A stretch of DNA of 64,000 nt, taken from assembly GCF_046507575.1 (NCBI RefSeq), contig NZ_JBKFEY010000016.1, positions 1-64,000 on the forward strand, written 5' to 3'. Every line of letters starts with the position of its first letter. The first letter of the stretch is position 1. This DNA comes from Pontitalea aquivivens. Lineage in GTDB: Bacteria > Pseudomonadota > Alphaproteobacteria > Rhodobacterales > Rhodobacteraceae. Made by a program: the position numbers and the translations under genes. Below the pieces are notes generated by a model. The model was not told the DNA's origin, ran no database searches, and saw nothing but the letters and a program-made list of their open reading frames with translations. Shown piece after piece: positions 44,251 to 54,015 of this stretch.

Positions 44251-44844
44251 ATGAGCGATATCGCCGAATACGAACGCCGCATCAGCTTTGCGCTGGAACG
44301 CATCGGGCGCGGGGTGGATGCGCTGGCCGCGCGTCCCCTGACCGCGCCCGAACCCGTCGCCGAACCCGTCGCGGAGGTTGTCGCGGAAGCTGTCACCGGG
44401 CCCGCAGCCCTGCCGCAGCCCGATGCCGACAGCGCCGCCGAACTGGTCCGCCTGCACGCGGCGCTGGAGGCCGAACGCAGCGCCAATGCCCGGCTGTCCG
44501 ACCGCGTCCGCGCGATCCGCGACAAGCAGGAAACCACGCTTTCGGCGCTGGAACGGCGGCTGGCGCAGGCCAGCCGCGCGCTGGAGGTGGCCGAGGCCGA
44601 AGCGGCGCGGCTGAAACAGGCCAATGCCGATCTGGCGGCGGCCAATCGCGCGCTTCTGGACGCGGCGGAACGGGTTGAACCGCATCTGGTCAACCGCGCG
44701 CTGCAGGCCGAACTGGAAGGCCTGCGCGCCGCGCGCGCGGCGGAACTGGCCGAACTGAACGACATCCTGGGCACGCTGGAGCCGATCCTGGCAAGCGCCG
44801 AAGCCGGGGCTGCAACAGCACAAGAAGGTGCCGATCATGGCTGA
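44251..44844 (+). CDS. Coiled-coil protein upstream of zapA
   Basis: A 197-residue protein. After a short N-terminal helix (MSDIAEYERRISFALERIGR) and a Pro/Val/Glu linker (about 30-55), residues 60-175 form a long coiled coil rich in Ala, Glu, Arg and Leu. There is no signal peptide. It overlaps zapA by eight bases. The pairing with zapA and the coiled coil suggest a partner in Z-ring organisation, comparable in layout to ZapB but without sequence evidence. Family specific to Rhodobacteraceae as far as I can tell. Confidence 0.75.
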   Translation: MSDIAEYERRISFALERIGRGVDALAARPLTAPEPVAEPVAEVVAEAVTGPAALPQPDADSAAELVRLHAALEAERSANARLSDRVRAIRDKQETTLSALERRLAQASRALEVAEAEAARLKQANADLAAANRALLDAAERVEPHLVNRALQAELEGLRAARAAELAELNDILGTLEPILASAEAGAATAQEGADHG

Positions 44845-45214
44845 ACTGAAGATCACCATCGGCGGGCGCGAGTTCGAGGTTGCCTGTCAGGACGGCGAGG
44901 AACATTTCCTGCGCACCGCAGCCGGAATGCTGGATGCCGAAGCCTCGGTGCTGATCGGCCAGATCGGTCGCATGCCCGAGGCGCGGATGCTGCTGATGGC
45001 GGGCCTGATGCTGGCCGACAAGACCGCCGGGATGGAAGACCAGCTGCGCGAGGCCGAAGCCCGCCTGGCCGCCGCCGAAGCCGCCCTGGCCGAAGCGCGC
45101 GCCAACCCGATCCGCGCCGAGGTGCCCGTGATCCCCGCCGAAGTCACCGAGTCGCTGGCCGAAATCGCAGCCCGCGCCGAGGCGCTGGCCGATCGCGTCG
45201 AAGAGGTGCTGTAA
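44837..45214 (+). CDS. zapA: Cell division protein ZapA
   Basis: A 125-residue protein of the ZapA family that crosslinks FtsZ filaments. The N-terminal globular part contains ITIGGREFEVACQDGEEHFLRTAA, followed by the long C-terminal helix (MLLMAGLMLADKTAGMEDQLREAE). ATG at 44837 lies inside the end of the upstream coiled-coil gene. The C-terminus extends by an extra Ala/Glu-rich stretch compared with E. coli ZapA. A 16-bp direct repeat includes its stop codon. Confidence 0.88.
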   Translation: MAELKITIGGREFEVACQDGEEHFLRTAAGMLDAEASVLIGQIGRMPEARMLLMAGLMLADKTAGMEDQLREAEARLAAAEAALAEARANPIRAEVPVIPAEVTESLAEIAARAEALADRVEEVL

Positions 45215-45234
45215 GCCGGAAGAGGTGCTGTAAG
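45200..45234. repeat. 16-bp duplication at zapA stop
   Basis: GAAGAGGTGCTGTAAG occurs at 45200-45215 and again at 45219-45234. The first copy encodes the last ZapA residues and stop codon. It looks like a recent slippage duplication. Confidence 0.8.
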
Positions 45235-45351
45235 GCGCAGGCAAAGATCAGGGGGCCAATGGGGGCCAATGACCGGGGGGGGCCGTGTGTGGGGGGCGTG
45301 TCTGGCGGCGCGGCCCTGACCGGCGCCCGCGCCTGTGGGCGTGTGGGATCG

Positions 45352-45376
45352 TGAGTATTTTTGCCAAGAAGAAGCA
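45352..45376. repeat. Intergenic repeat, family A (single copy)
   Basis: GAGTATTTTTGCCAAGAAGAAG lies between the convergent zapA and purF genes. It is one arm of the family A unit; the inverted partner is not seen here. Confidence 0.6.
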
Positions 45377-45408
45377 GCCGCGGTTTCGGGCAGGCGGAAG
45401 GCGGCGGG

Positions 45409-46881
45409 CTATTCCGCCGCCTTCATCTGAAAACCTTTTTCCAGCTGATCCGAGGGCGCGACCGGATATTCGCCCGAGAAGCAGGCATCGCAATATTGCG
45501 GGCAGGCGGCATCGCGGCCCTGCGCCTCGCCCGCGGCGCGGTAGAGCCCGTCGAGCGAGATGAACCTGAGGCTGTTCACCCCGATCCAGTCGCGCATCTC
45601 ATCTTCTGTCATGCGCGCGGCCAGCAGTTTCGTGCGGTCGGGCGTGTCGACGCCGTAAAAGCAGGGCCAGGCGGTCGGCGGGCTGGCGATGCGGAAATGC
45701 ACCTCGGCGGCGCCGGCATCCAGGATCATTTCCTTGATCTTGCGGCTGGTGGTGCCGCGCACGACCGAATCGTCGACCAGCACCACGCGCTTGCCCTTGA
45801 TCAGGCCCTTGTTCACGTTCAGCTTCAGTCGCACGCCCATGTTGCGGATCTGTTCGGTCGGCTCGATGAAGGTGCGGCCCATGTACTGGTTGCGCGTGAT
45901 GCCAAGCGCGAAGGGGATGCCGCTTTCATGGCTGTAGCCGATCGCGGCGGGGGTGCCGCTGTCGGGGACGGGGCAGACCAGGTCGGCCTCGACCGGGGCT
46001 TCGCGGGCCAGTTCCACCCCGATCTGGAAGCGGGTTTCATAGACCGACCGGCCGCCGATGATGCTGTCGGGGCGCGAGAAATAGACATGTTCGAAGATGC
46101 AGAACCGTCCCTTCGAGGCGCCGAAGGGGCGTGAGCTTTCGATCCGCCCGTTCTGGATCACCACCATTTCGCCGGGGTCGATTTCGCGCACGAAATCCGC
46201 GCCGATGATATCCAGCGCGCAGGTTTCCGAGCTGAGCACATAGCCGTTGTCGCCCAGCCGGCCCAGCACCAGCGGGCGCACGCCCAGCGGATCGCGCACG
46301 CCGATCAGCTTGGTGCGTGTCATTCCCACCACCGAAAACGCCCCTTCCACGCGGCGCAGCGCATCGGCGATGCGGTCGGCATGGTATTTCTGGATCGAGC
46401 GCGCCATCAGGTGGATGATGCATTCGCTGTCCGAACTGGACTGGAAGATCGCGCCCCGTTCGATCAGTTCGCGGCGCAGGGCATCGGCATTGGTCAGGTT
46501 GCCGTTATGCGCGATCGCGCAGCCGCCCATGGAGAATTCGCCGAAGAAGGGTTGCACATCGCGGATCACGGCCGCCTTGGACCCGGCGGTGGAATAGCGC
46601 ACATGGCCGATGGCCAGCGCCCCGGGCAGGGTTTCCATCAGCGAGGCCTTGGTGAAATTGTCGCGCACATAGCCGAACCTGTGGGCCGAGTTGAAGCCCT
46701 TGTCGGGATCGTGGGCGACGATGCCGCCGGCTTCCTGCCCGCGGTGCTGCAGCGCGTGCAGGCCAAGCGCCACGAAATTGGCCGCATCCGACACGCCGAT
46801 CACGCCAAAGACGCCGCATTCCTCCTTCAGCTTGTCGTCATCGAACGGGTGAGACAGGAACGTGCGGGCGGGGCGGGTCAT
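45409..46881 (-). CDS. purF: Amidophosphoribosyltransferase PurF
   Basis: A 490-residue enzyme making phosphoribosylamine from PRPP and glutamine, the first step of purine synthesis. A leader of about 21 residues precedes the nucleophile Cys in LKEECGVFGVIG and would be removed. The PRPP loop is VVLVDDSVVRGTTSRKI. Cysteines matching the Fe-S cluster of the Bacillus-type enzyme are present (ETCALD, WPCFYG, CPQYCDACFSGEYP). ATG at 46881 is chosen; it follows cvpA and radA on the same strand. Confidence 0.96.
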   Translation of the reverse strand: MTRPARTFLSHPFDDDKLKEECGVFGVIGVSDAANFVALGLHALQHRGQEAGGIVAHDPDKGFNSAHRFGYVRDNFTKASLMETLPGALAIGHVRYSTAGSKAAVIRDVQPFFGEFSMGGCAIAHNGNLTNADALRRELIERGAIFQSSSDSECIIHLMARSIQKYHADRIADALRRVEGAFSVVGMTRTKLIGVRDPLGVRPLVLGRLGDNGYVLSSETCALDIIGADFVREIDPGEMVVIQNGRIESSRPFGASKGRFCIFEHVYFSRPDSIIGGRSVYETRFQIGVELAREAPVEADLVCPVPDSGTPAAIGYSHESGIPFALGITRNQYMGRTFIEPTEQIRNMGVRLKLNVNKGLIKGKRVVLVDDSVVRGTTSRKIKEMILDAGAAEVHFRIASPPTAWPCFYGVDTPDRTKLLAARMTEDEMRDWIGVNSLRFISLDGLYRAAGEAQGRDAACPQYCDACFSGEYPVAPSDQLEKGFQMKAAE

Positions 46882-46991
46882 GGGGGGCTCCGACGTGTGG
46901 GGGTGTTTGCGGGTGATGTAATGCGAAACGGGGGGGCTGTCACGCCCCCCCGCCATCAAAACCGTCACTTCGCCGTCATGTGGGGCGCCGG

Positions 46992-47558
46992 TCAGTTGCC
47001 CGCGGGCGCCGTGCAGGCGCTGACCAGCTGTTCATAGCGCGCGACGATCCAGCCGGGGGCATCATCGGGCACCGAGTCGTCCAGCGAGCCGGTCACCCGT
47101 TCGAACACCGAGGCCGAGCGCGAATTGTCCACCACGGGAAGCGCCTCGTTGACCATGACACGGTCATAGACCACGAAGGCCACCGCCACCAGAACCACGC
47201 CGCGCAGCACGCCGAACAGGAAGCCCAGCCCCTGATCGATACCCCCCAGCGCCGATCGCTGCACGACCGATGCGAACAGCGGCGTGACGATGGAAAACAC
47301 CACCAGCGCCAGCGCGAAGACCGTGGCGAAACCCGCGATCATGCCCAGTTCGCAGCTGTCGCCCAGGAACTTGTCCAGCACCGGGATCTGCGCCACCAGC
47401 GGGCGGGCCATATTGGCGAAAAGATAGGCCAGGACGGCGGCCGCGATCCAGCCCGCGATCGACAGCCCCTCGCGCACGAAGCCGCGACTGTAGGCGAGGA
47501 TCGCCGACAGGACGATGATGGCCGCCACGATGGCGTCGATGATGGTAAAGCCTTCCAT
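46992..47558 (-). CDS. cvpA: CvpA family membrane protein
   Basis: A 188-residue inner-membrane protein with four hydrophobic segments, homologous to CvpA (colicin V production protein). The N-terminal motif DAIVAAIIVLSAILAYSRGFVREGLSIAGWIAA is typical. It lies directly upstream of purF, the arrangement also seen in E. coli, and downstream of radA with a 23-base gap, so radA-cvpA-purF is one operon. The biochemical function of the family is not established. Confidence 0.9.
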   Translation of the reverse strand: MEGFTIIDAIVAAIIVLSAILAYSRGFVREGLSIAGWIAAAVLAYLFANMARPLVAQIPVLDKFLGDSCELGMIAGFATVFALALVVFSIVTPLFASVVQRSALGGIDQGLGFLFGVLRGVVLVAVAFVVYDRVMVNEALPVVDNSRSASVFERVTGSLDDSVPDDAPGWIVARYEQLVSACTAPAGN

Positions 47559-47581
47559 GCGTTCCCTTTCGTGCCTGCGCG

Positions 47582-48949
<1,368 letters not shown>

Positions 48950-48983
48950 GGCCCTTCCTGCCCGATCCATCGCCCCGGTTCAA

Positions 48984-49032
48984 GGCCGGGGGCGCCGCCC
49001 CCGGACCCCCGAGGTATTTCCGGCAAGATGAA
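48984..49032. repeat. Intergenic repeat, family B (single arm)
   Basis: GGGGGCGCCGCCCCC forms a hairpin, followed by CCCCGAGGTATTTCCGGCAA and GATGAAAG. The AT-containing block matches the arms of the palindrome at 52157-52217. It lies between radA and the PqiA-like gene. Confidence 0.6.
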
Positions 49033-49036
49033 AGGG

Positions 49037-49471
49037 TCAGCGGTGCGGCGGGGCCGGCAGGTGGGACAGGATCAGGCTGGTGCCGGTGCAGAAGGTCAGC
49101 AGGTAGAGGCCCCAGCCGGTTTCGATCCGGCCGACGCCCACGCCCTTGGCCAGAACGATGTAGAGCGCGATCAGGAAGATGTCGGCCATGGCCAGCCGGC
49201 CCAGGGCCTGCAGCGCGGGCAGCAGGCGCGGCGGGGCCAGGCCGAATTGCACCAGCGCAAGGCCAAGCGTCTTGGCCAGCGGTGCGACCAGCGCCAGAAG
49301 TGCCACCAGAAGGGCAAGCGGGATGTCCTTGTCCCACAGCGCCCGAAGGCCGGAGAACACCGAGATCGAACCGAGGTCGAAAAACGGCAGCAGCCCCGCA
49401 TGCAGCAGCGGTGCAGCCCAGGCGACGGGGAACAGCACCAGCAGCGCCAGATTGGCCAGGCGCAGCGGCAT
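49037..49471 (-). CDS. PqiA-like membrane protein
   Basis: A 144-residue protein with four hydrophobic segments, resembling one half of PqiA (paraquat-inducible protein A). It has the typical FFDLGSISVFSGLRALWDKDIPLALLV start of the domain and MADIFLIALYIVLAKG in the third segment. PqiA works with MCE proteins in lipid transport across the envelope. Its ATG follows the mlaF stop codon immediately, so it belongs to the same operon. Confidence 0.82.
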   Translation of the reverse strand: MPLRLANLALLVLFPVAWAAPLLHAGLLPFFDLGSISVFSGLRALWDKDIPLALLVALLALVAPLAKTLGLALVQFGLAPPRLLPALQALGRLAMADIFLIALYIVLAKGVGVGRIETGWGLYLLTFCTGTSLILSHLPAPPHR

Positions 49472-50218
49472 TCAGCGCACCGATTCGATCGGCCCTTCGG
49501 CCCGGCCGTGGATGAATTGCTGGACGTAAGGGTCCGACGTCGTGTCCATTTCTGCAATCGGGCCGGTCCAGCGGATCTTGCCGCCATGGATCATCGCCAC
49601 CTTGTCGGCAATCGCGCGGACCGAGGTCATGTCATGGGTGATGGTCATCGCGGTGGCGCCCATTTCCACCACGATTTCACGGATCAGTTCGTTGATGACG
49701 CCGGACATGATCGGATCAAGCCCGGTGGTCGGTTCGTCGAAAAAGATCACCTCGGGTTCGGCGGCGATGGCGCGGGCAAGGCCCACGCGTTTCTGCATGC
49801 CACCCGACAGTTCCGCCGGGAACAGGTCGGCCACCTCGGGCTTGAGGCCCACGCGGCGCAATTTCTCGATGGCGATGTCGCGCGCCTGGGCTTTGGGCAG
49901 CTTGCGCGCGCCGCGCAGCAGGCGGAAGGCCACATTTTGCCAGACGGGCAGGCTGTCGAACAGCGCGCCGCCCTGAAACAGCATCCCGAAGCGCGCCAGA
50001 AAGGCATCGCGCGCGGCCGTGGCCACATCTTCGCCATCCAGTGTGATGGTGCCGCGATCAGGATGAACAAGACCCAGGATGCATTTGAGAAGAACGGATT
50101 TTCCGGTGCCGGATCCGCCGATGATGACCATGCTTTCGCCGGTCGGGATGGTCAGGTCGATCCCGCGCAGCACCTGGTTGGCGCCAAAGGCCTTGTGAAC
50201 ATCGCGCAGGTCAATCAT
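49472..50218 (-). CDS. mlaF: Phospholipid transport ATPase MlaF
   Basis: A 248-residue ABC ATPase of the Mla/MCE retrograde or anterograde phospholipid system. Walker A is GGSGTGKSVLL (about residues 35-45), signature LSGGMQKRVGLARAI, and Walker B EVIFFDEPTTGLDPI. The Q-loop FGMLFQGGALFDSLPVWQNV is specific to MlaF-like ATPases. Its start overlaps the mlaE stop by four bases. No MlaD substrate-binding (MCE) gene is adjacent. Confidence 0.93.
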   Translation of the reverse strand: MIDLRDVHKAFGANQVLRGIDLTIPTGESMVIIGGSGTGKSVLLKCILGLVHPDRGTITLDGEDVATAARDAFLARFGMLFQGGALFDSLPVWQNVAFRLLRGARKLPKAQARDIAIEKLRRVGLKPEVADLFPAELSGGMQKRVGLARAIAAEPEVIFFDEPTTGLDPIMSGVINELIREIVVEMGATAMTITHDMTSVRAIADKVAMIHGGKIRWTGPIAEMDTTSDPYVQQFIHGRAEGPIESVR

Positions 50219-50997
50219 GCCGAAAAGAACGCCTCTGTCAGCAGGTAATTCGCCCCGAGGATCAGGATCGAGGCGCCCACGACCGCCGATTTCGTGGCCC
50301 GCCCCACGCCCTGTGCGCCGCGGCCTGATTGCATGCCGTGATAGCAGCCCATGACCGCCACGATGAAGCCAAAGGCCGCGCCCTTGACCAGACCCGAGCC
50401 CACATCCCAGAATTCCAGGAAGTCCCAGGTGTTCTTGAGATAGGTGGCCGAGTTGAAATCCAGCCGGCTGACGCCGACGATCCAGCCGCCCATGATACCG
50501 ATCACATCGCCCACGCCCACCAGCAGCGGCACCGTCAGCGTGGCTGCCAGGACGCGCGGAACGGTCAGATATTTCATCGGGTTGGTGGACAGGGTCACCA
50601 GCGCGTCGATCTGTTCGGTCACCTTCATCGTGCCGATTTCCGCCGCGATGGACGAGGCGACGCGCGCCGCTACCATCAGCCCGCCCAGAACCGGACCCAG
50701 TTCGCGCGTCATGCCGATGGCAACGATTGAGGGCACCACCGATTCCGCCGAAAAGCGTGCGCCTCCCGAATAGATCTGCAGCGCAAGCGCGCCGCCCGTG
50801 AAGACCGCGGTCAGGCCCACCACCGGCAGCGACAGCCAGCCGATCTGCAGGCAGGCATGCAGGAATTCCCGCGCGTAGAAAGGGGGGCGCAACAGATGCG
50901 ACACCGACTCGGCGGCGAAAAGCGCGATGCGTCCGGCAAGGGCCAGCGCGCCCAGTACGAACCGACCCAGCGCCGCCAGCGGGGCGGTGACGATCAC
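50215..50997 (-). CDS. mlaE: Phospholipid transport permease MlaE
   Basis: A 260-residue MlaE-type permease with five or six membrane segments. The family signature FTGGALALQIYSGGARFSAES and the conserved EIGTMKVTEQIDALVTLSTNP cytoplasmic helix are present. It dimerises with MlaF dimers in the inner membrane. It overlaps alr upstream (four bases) and mlaF downstream. Confidence 0.93.
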   Translation of the reverse strand: MIVTAPLAALGRFVLGALALAGRIALFAAESVSHLLRPPFYAREFLHACLQIGWLSLPVVGLTAVFTGGALALQIYSGGARFSAESVVPSIVAIGMTRELGPVLGGLMVAARVASSIAAEIGTMKVTEQIDALVTLSTNPMKYLTVPRVLAATLTVPLLVGVGDVIGIMGGWIVGVSRLDFNSATYLKNTWDFLEFWDVGSGLVKGAAFGFIVAVMGCYHGMQSGRGAQGVGRATKSAVVGASILILGANYLLTEAFFSA

Positions 50998-52043
50998 GCC
51001 ACGCCCCCGGCGTAATCGCGCCGATAGCGGTTGCCCAGCGAGGTCAGGATTTCATAGCCGATCGTGCCCGCCACGTCGGCCAGATCATCCACACCCTGTT
51101 CGGGGCACAGGATGTCCAGGCTGCGCGGCTCTTGTGGCAGGTGGCTGACATCGACGGTGATCAGGTCCATCGACACGCGTCCGACAACGGGGCAGGGCGT
51201 GCCCTCGGCCCAAAGCGTCGCGCGGCCCGACAGGCTGCGCAGCAGCCCATCGGCGTAGCCGGCGGCAACGGTCGCGATCCGGGCATCGGTTTCGGCCTGC
51301 CAGGTGTTGGAATAGCCCACGGTCTCGCCCGCCGCGACCTCACGCACCTGCACCACGGGCAGCGACAGCCGCACGACCGGGCGCGCGGCCGCAAGGGGCA
51401 GGCCGCCATACAGGCCGATTCCGGGACGGGTGACGTCAAAGTGATAGTCGCGCCCCAGCAAGATCCCCCCCGTCGCCGAGAGTGAGCGCGGAACCGACAA
51501 GCCATCGGTCATGCGGCGGAATTCCGCCAGCTGACGGGCGTTCATCGGGTGGTCGGGCTCATCGGCGCAGGCAAGATGGCTCATGATCAGGCACGGACCC
51601 GCGCCGGTGACAATGCCTGCCACCGCCGCCCATTCCGCGGCCTCCATCCCAAGCCGGTTCATCCCGGTATCAAGCTGAATGCCAAAGGGCGCGCCGGGCA
51701 GGGTTTCGAAATGGCGGGTGACCTGTGTCAGCGAATTCAGCATCGGGGTCAGGCCAAGCGCGCCGATCATCTCTGTATCGCCAGCCATGTGCCCGGAAAA
51801 GACAAGGATCTCGGGGCCCTCGCCCAGCGACTGACGCAGGGCCGCGCCCTCCTCGGCGGCAGCCACAAAGAATTTGCGCACCCCGGCCTGTGCCAGTACC
51901 CGCGCCACCCGTGCCGCGCCCAGACCATAGCTGTCGGCCTTCACCACGGCCGCCGTTTCGGTCGTGGCTGCGGACAATGCATCCAGCGCCCGCCAGTTGG
52001 CAAGGATTGCGTCCAGATCGATGCGAAGCGATGCAGTAGCCAT
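50994..52043 (-). CDS. alr: Alanine racemase
   Basis: A 349-residue PLP enzyme making D-alanine for peptidoglycan. The PLP lysine lies in AAVVKADSYGLGA (about residue 35), and the second catalytic residue, Tyr, is in ETVGYSNTWQAET (about residue 247). RVSMDLITVDVS matches the C-terminal domain. The length is normal. It heads the operon alr-mlaE-mlaF-pqiA, an unusual partnership of cell-wall precursor synthesis with lipid transport. Confidence 0.94.
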   Translation of the reverse strand: MATASLRIDLDAILANWRALDALSAATTETAAVVKADSYGLGAARVARVLAQAGVRKFFVAAAEEGAALRQSLGEGPEILVFSGHMAGDTEMIGALGLTPMLNSLTQVTRHFETLPGAPFGIQLDTGMNRLGMEAAEWAAVAGIVTGAGPCLIMSHLACADEPDHPMNARQLAEFRRMTDGLSVPRSLSATGGILLGRDYHFDVTRPGIGLYGGLPLAAARPVVRLSLPVVQVREVAAGETVGYSNTWQAETDARIATVAAGYADGLLRSLSGRATLWAEGTPCPVVGRVSMDLITVDVSHLPQEPRSLDILCPEQGVDDLADVAGTIGYEILTSLGNRYRRDYAGGVA

Positions 52044-52156
52044 GGCGCTTTCTTGTGCGCCCGCCCGCCAAGGTCAAGCGTAATTATCCGTGGCCGCCGC
52101 GCGGCGCGGCAATTGTGGCGCAGGGGGCGCTGCCCCCTCTGGCCTGCGGCCATTCA

Positions 52157-52217
52157 CCCCCGAGGTATTTCGGGCAAGATGAAACGATGCCTTCATCTTG
52201 CCGAAAATACCTCGGGG
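52157..52217. repeat. Intergenic palindrome, family B
   Basis: CCCCGAGGTATTTCGGGCAA plus GATGAA pairs with TTCATCTTGCCGAAAATACC plus TCGGGG across a short loop. G/C mini-hairpins flank it on both sides (52123-52139 and 52228-52245). It lies between dnaB and alr and may end the dnaB transcript. Confidence 0.75.
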
Positions 52218-52251
52218 GGGCCCGAAGGGCGGGGGCAGAGCCCCCTTTCGT

Positions 52252-53742
52252 TCAGAATCCGTCCGCACCGTCGCCTTGCCAGGCCTTGGCAAGATCCGAG
52301 AACCGGGTGAAGCGGCTTTCGAAGGCCACTTCGACCGTGCCGATCGGGCCGTGGCGTTGCTTGCCCAGGATGATTTCGGCCTTGCCATGCACGCGTTCGG
52401 CCTTTTGCATCCATTCGGCGAATTTCGGATCGTCTTCGGATGGTTTCATCCGTTCGTGATAATATTCGTCGCGATAGACGAACATCACCACGTCCGCATC
52501 CTGTTCGATCGAGCCGGATTCGCGCAGGTCCGACAGCTGTGGGCGCTTGTCCTCGCGGCTTTCCACGGTCCGGCTCAGCTGTGACAGCGCCACCACCGGG
52601 ATGCCGAGTTCCTTGGCAAGCGCCTTGAGCCCCATCGAGATTTCCGCGATTTCCTGCACCCGGTTCTCGCCCTTGCCGGTGCCGCGCAAGAGCTGCAGGT
52701 AGTCGACGAAGACCACATCCAGCCCATGCGTCCGCTTCAGCCGCCGGCAGCGCGCCGCGACCTGGCTGATCGGCAGGGCGGGGGTGTCGTCGATATAAAG
52801 CGGGCAGGTTTCCAGCGCCTTGGCCGCCTCGACGAAACGGCGGAATTCCGCCTCGGTCATGTCGCCGCGGCGGATCTGTTCAGAGGGCACCTCGGATGCT
52901 TCGGACAGGATCCGCGCGGCCAGCTGTTCGGCGCTCATCTCCAGGCTGAAGAAGCCCACGACCCCGCCCTCGACCGCGCCTTCGGCGCCGTCATGGCGTT
53001 GGCCGCGCTTGTAGGCCTTGGCGATGTTGAAGGCGATGTTGGTGGCCAGCGAGGTCTTGCCCATCGAAGGGCGCCCGGCCAGGATCAGCAGGTCCGACGG
53101 GTGCAGCCCGCCCAGCTTCTTGTCCAGATCGCGCAGGCCGGTGGACACGCCAGACAACCCGCCTTCGCGCTGATAGGCGGCATTGGCCGATTGCACGGCC
53201 TCGGTCACGGCCTTGAGAAAGCTGACAAAACCCTTTTCGCTTTGCCCCTGTTCAGCCAGTTTGTAGAGCGCCTGTTCCGCGGCGACGATCTGTTCCTTCG
53301 GATCGTCCTGTACCACCACCTGTGCCGCGCGTGCGGAAATGTCGGCGCCCAGCCGGATCAGTTCGCGCCGCACGGCCAGTTCATAGATCATCTGCGCATA
53401 ATCGCGCGCCGCATAGGCCGCGATCGCCGCCCCCGCCAGACGCGCCAGATAGGCCGGGCCGCCCAGTTCCTTCAGCCCCGGATCATCCTCAAGAAAGGCC
53501 TTGAGCGTCACCGGCGAGGCCAGCGCGTTCTTCTGGATACGCGCCACCGCCACCTCGAAGATGCGCTGGTGCACGGGCTCGAAGAAATGTTCCGCCCGTA
53601 CGATCGCGGCGATGCGGTCATAGATGTCGTTGTTGGTCAGGATCGCGCCCAGCAGTTGCTGTTCGGCCTCGATGTTGTGGGGAAGCGTGTCGGCATTGGC
53701 CGGAAGCGTGGGGGCGGTGCCGATCGTGCCGATGTCGTTCAT
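52252..53742 (-). CDS. dnaB: Replicative DNA helicase DnaB
   Basis: A 496-residue hexameric replicative helicase. The N-terminal domain begins TLPHNIEAEQQLLGAILTNN. The RecA-like motor domain has Walker A LAGRPSMGKTSLA (about residue 218), Walker B LDVVFVDYLQLL, and the SQLSRTVESREDKRPQLSDLRESGSIEQDAD motif. An insert containing KRGQRHDGAEGAVEGG separates motif segments, as in other Rhodobacteraceae. ATG at 53742 is chosen; upstream in-frame residues are non-conserved. The gene is monocistronic. Confidence 0.97.
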   Translation of the reverse strand: MNDIGTIGTAPTLPANADTLPHNIEAEQQLLGAILTNNDIYDRIAAIVRAEHFFEPVHQRIFEVAVARIQKNALASPVTLKAFLEDDPGLKELGGPAYLARLAGAAIAAYAARDYAQMIYELAVRRELIRLGADISARAAQVVVQDDPKEQIVAAEQALYKLAEQGQSEKGFVSFLKAVTEAVQSANAAYQREGGLSGVSTGLRDLDKKLGGLHPSDLLILAGRPSMGKTSLATNIAFNIAKAYKRGQRHDGAEGAVEGGVVGFFSLEMSAEQLAARILSEASEVPSEQIRRGDMTEAEFRRFVEAAKALETCPLYIDDTPALPISQVAARCRRLKRTHGLDVVFVDYLQLLRGTGKGENRVQEIAEISMGLKALAKELGIPVVALSQLSRTVESREDKRPQLSDLRESGSIEQDADVVMFVYRDEYYHERMKPSEDDPKFAEWMQKAERVHGKAEIILGKQRHGPIGTVEVAFESRFTRFSDLAKAWQGDGADGF

Positions 53743-54015
53743 GCTCTGCCTCTTGTCTCGCCTGGCCGATCCCATAGCCCAATCGGTGGATGCTGCCTAT
53801 CGGGATAACTTGGGGGACAAAGCCACAAGGCCGCCCCCGGTTGACCGGCGTTTAGCTGTTTGTTGCGCGTAACCTACCACATGTCGTGGTGCCCTGTCGA
53901 TCCGGGGGGGCGCGCGTGATTCGGGCGCGCAACGATCCCCAGTTTGTCCACAGACCTGTCCCCGGGAAAATCACCCCCGGACCAGCGGCGCCGGGCGGGG
54001 GCGAATGCCTGCGGT

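Noticed and set aside
53944..53952. TTGTCCACA, a DnaA-box-like sequence between dnaB and pyrE
   Set aside because: It is a single imperfect box in a short gap without AT-rich DNA or other boxes, so not evidence for the chromosomal origin.
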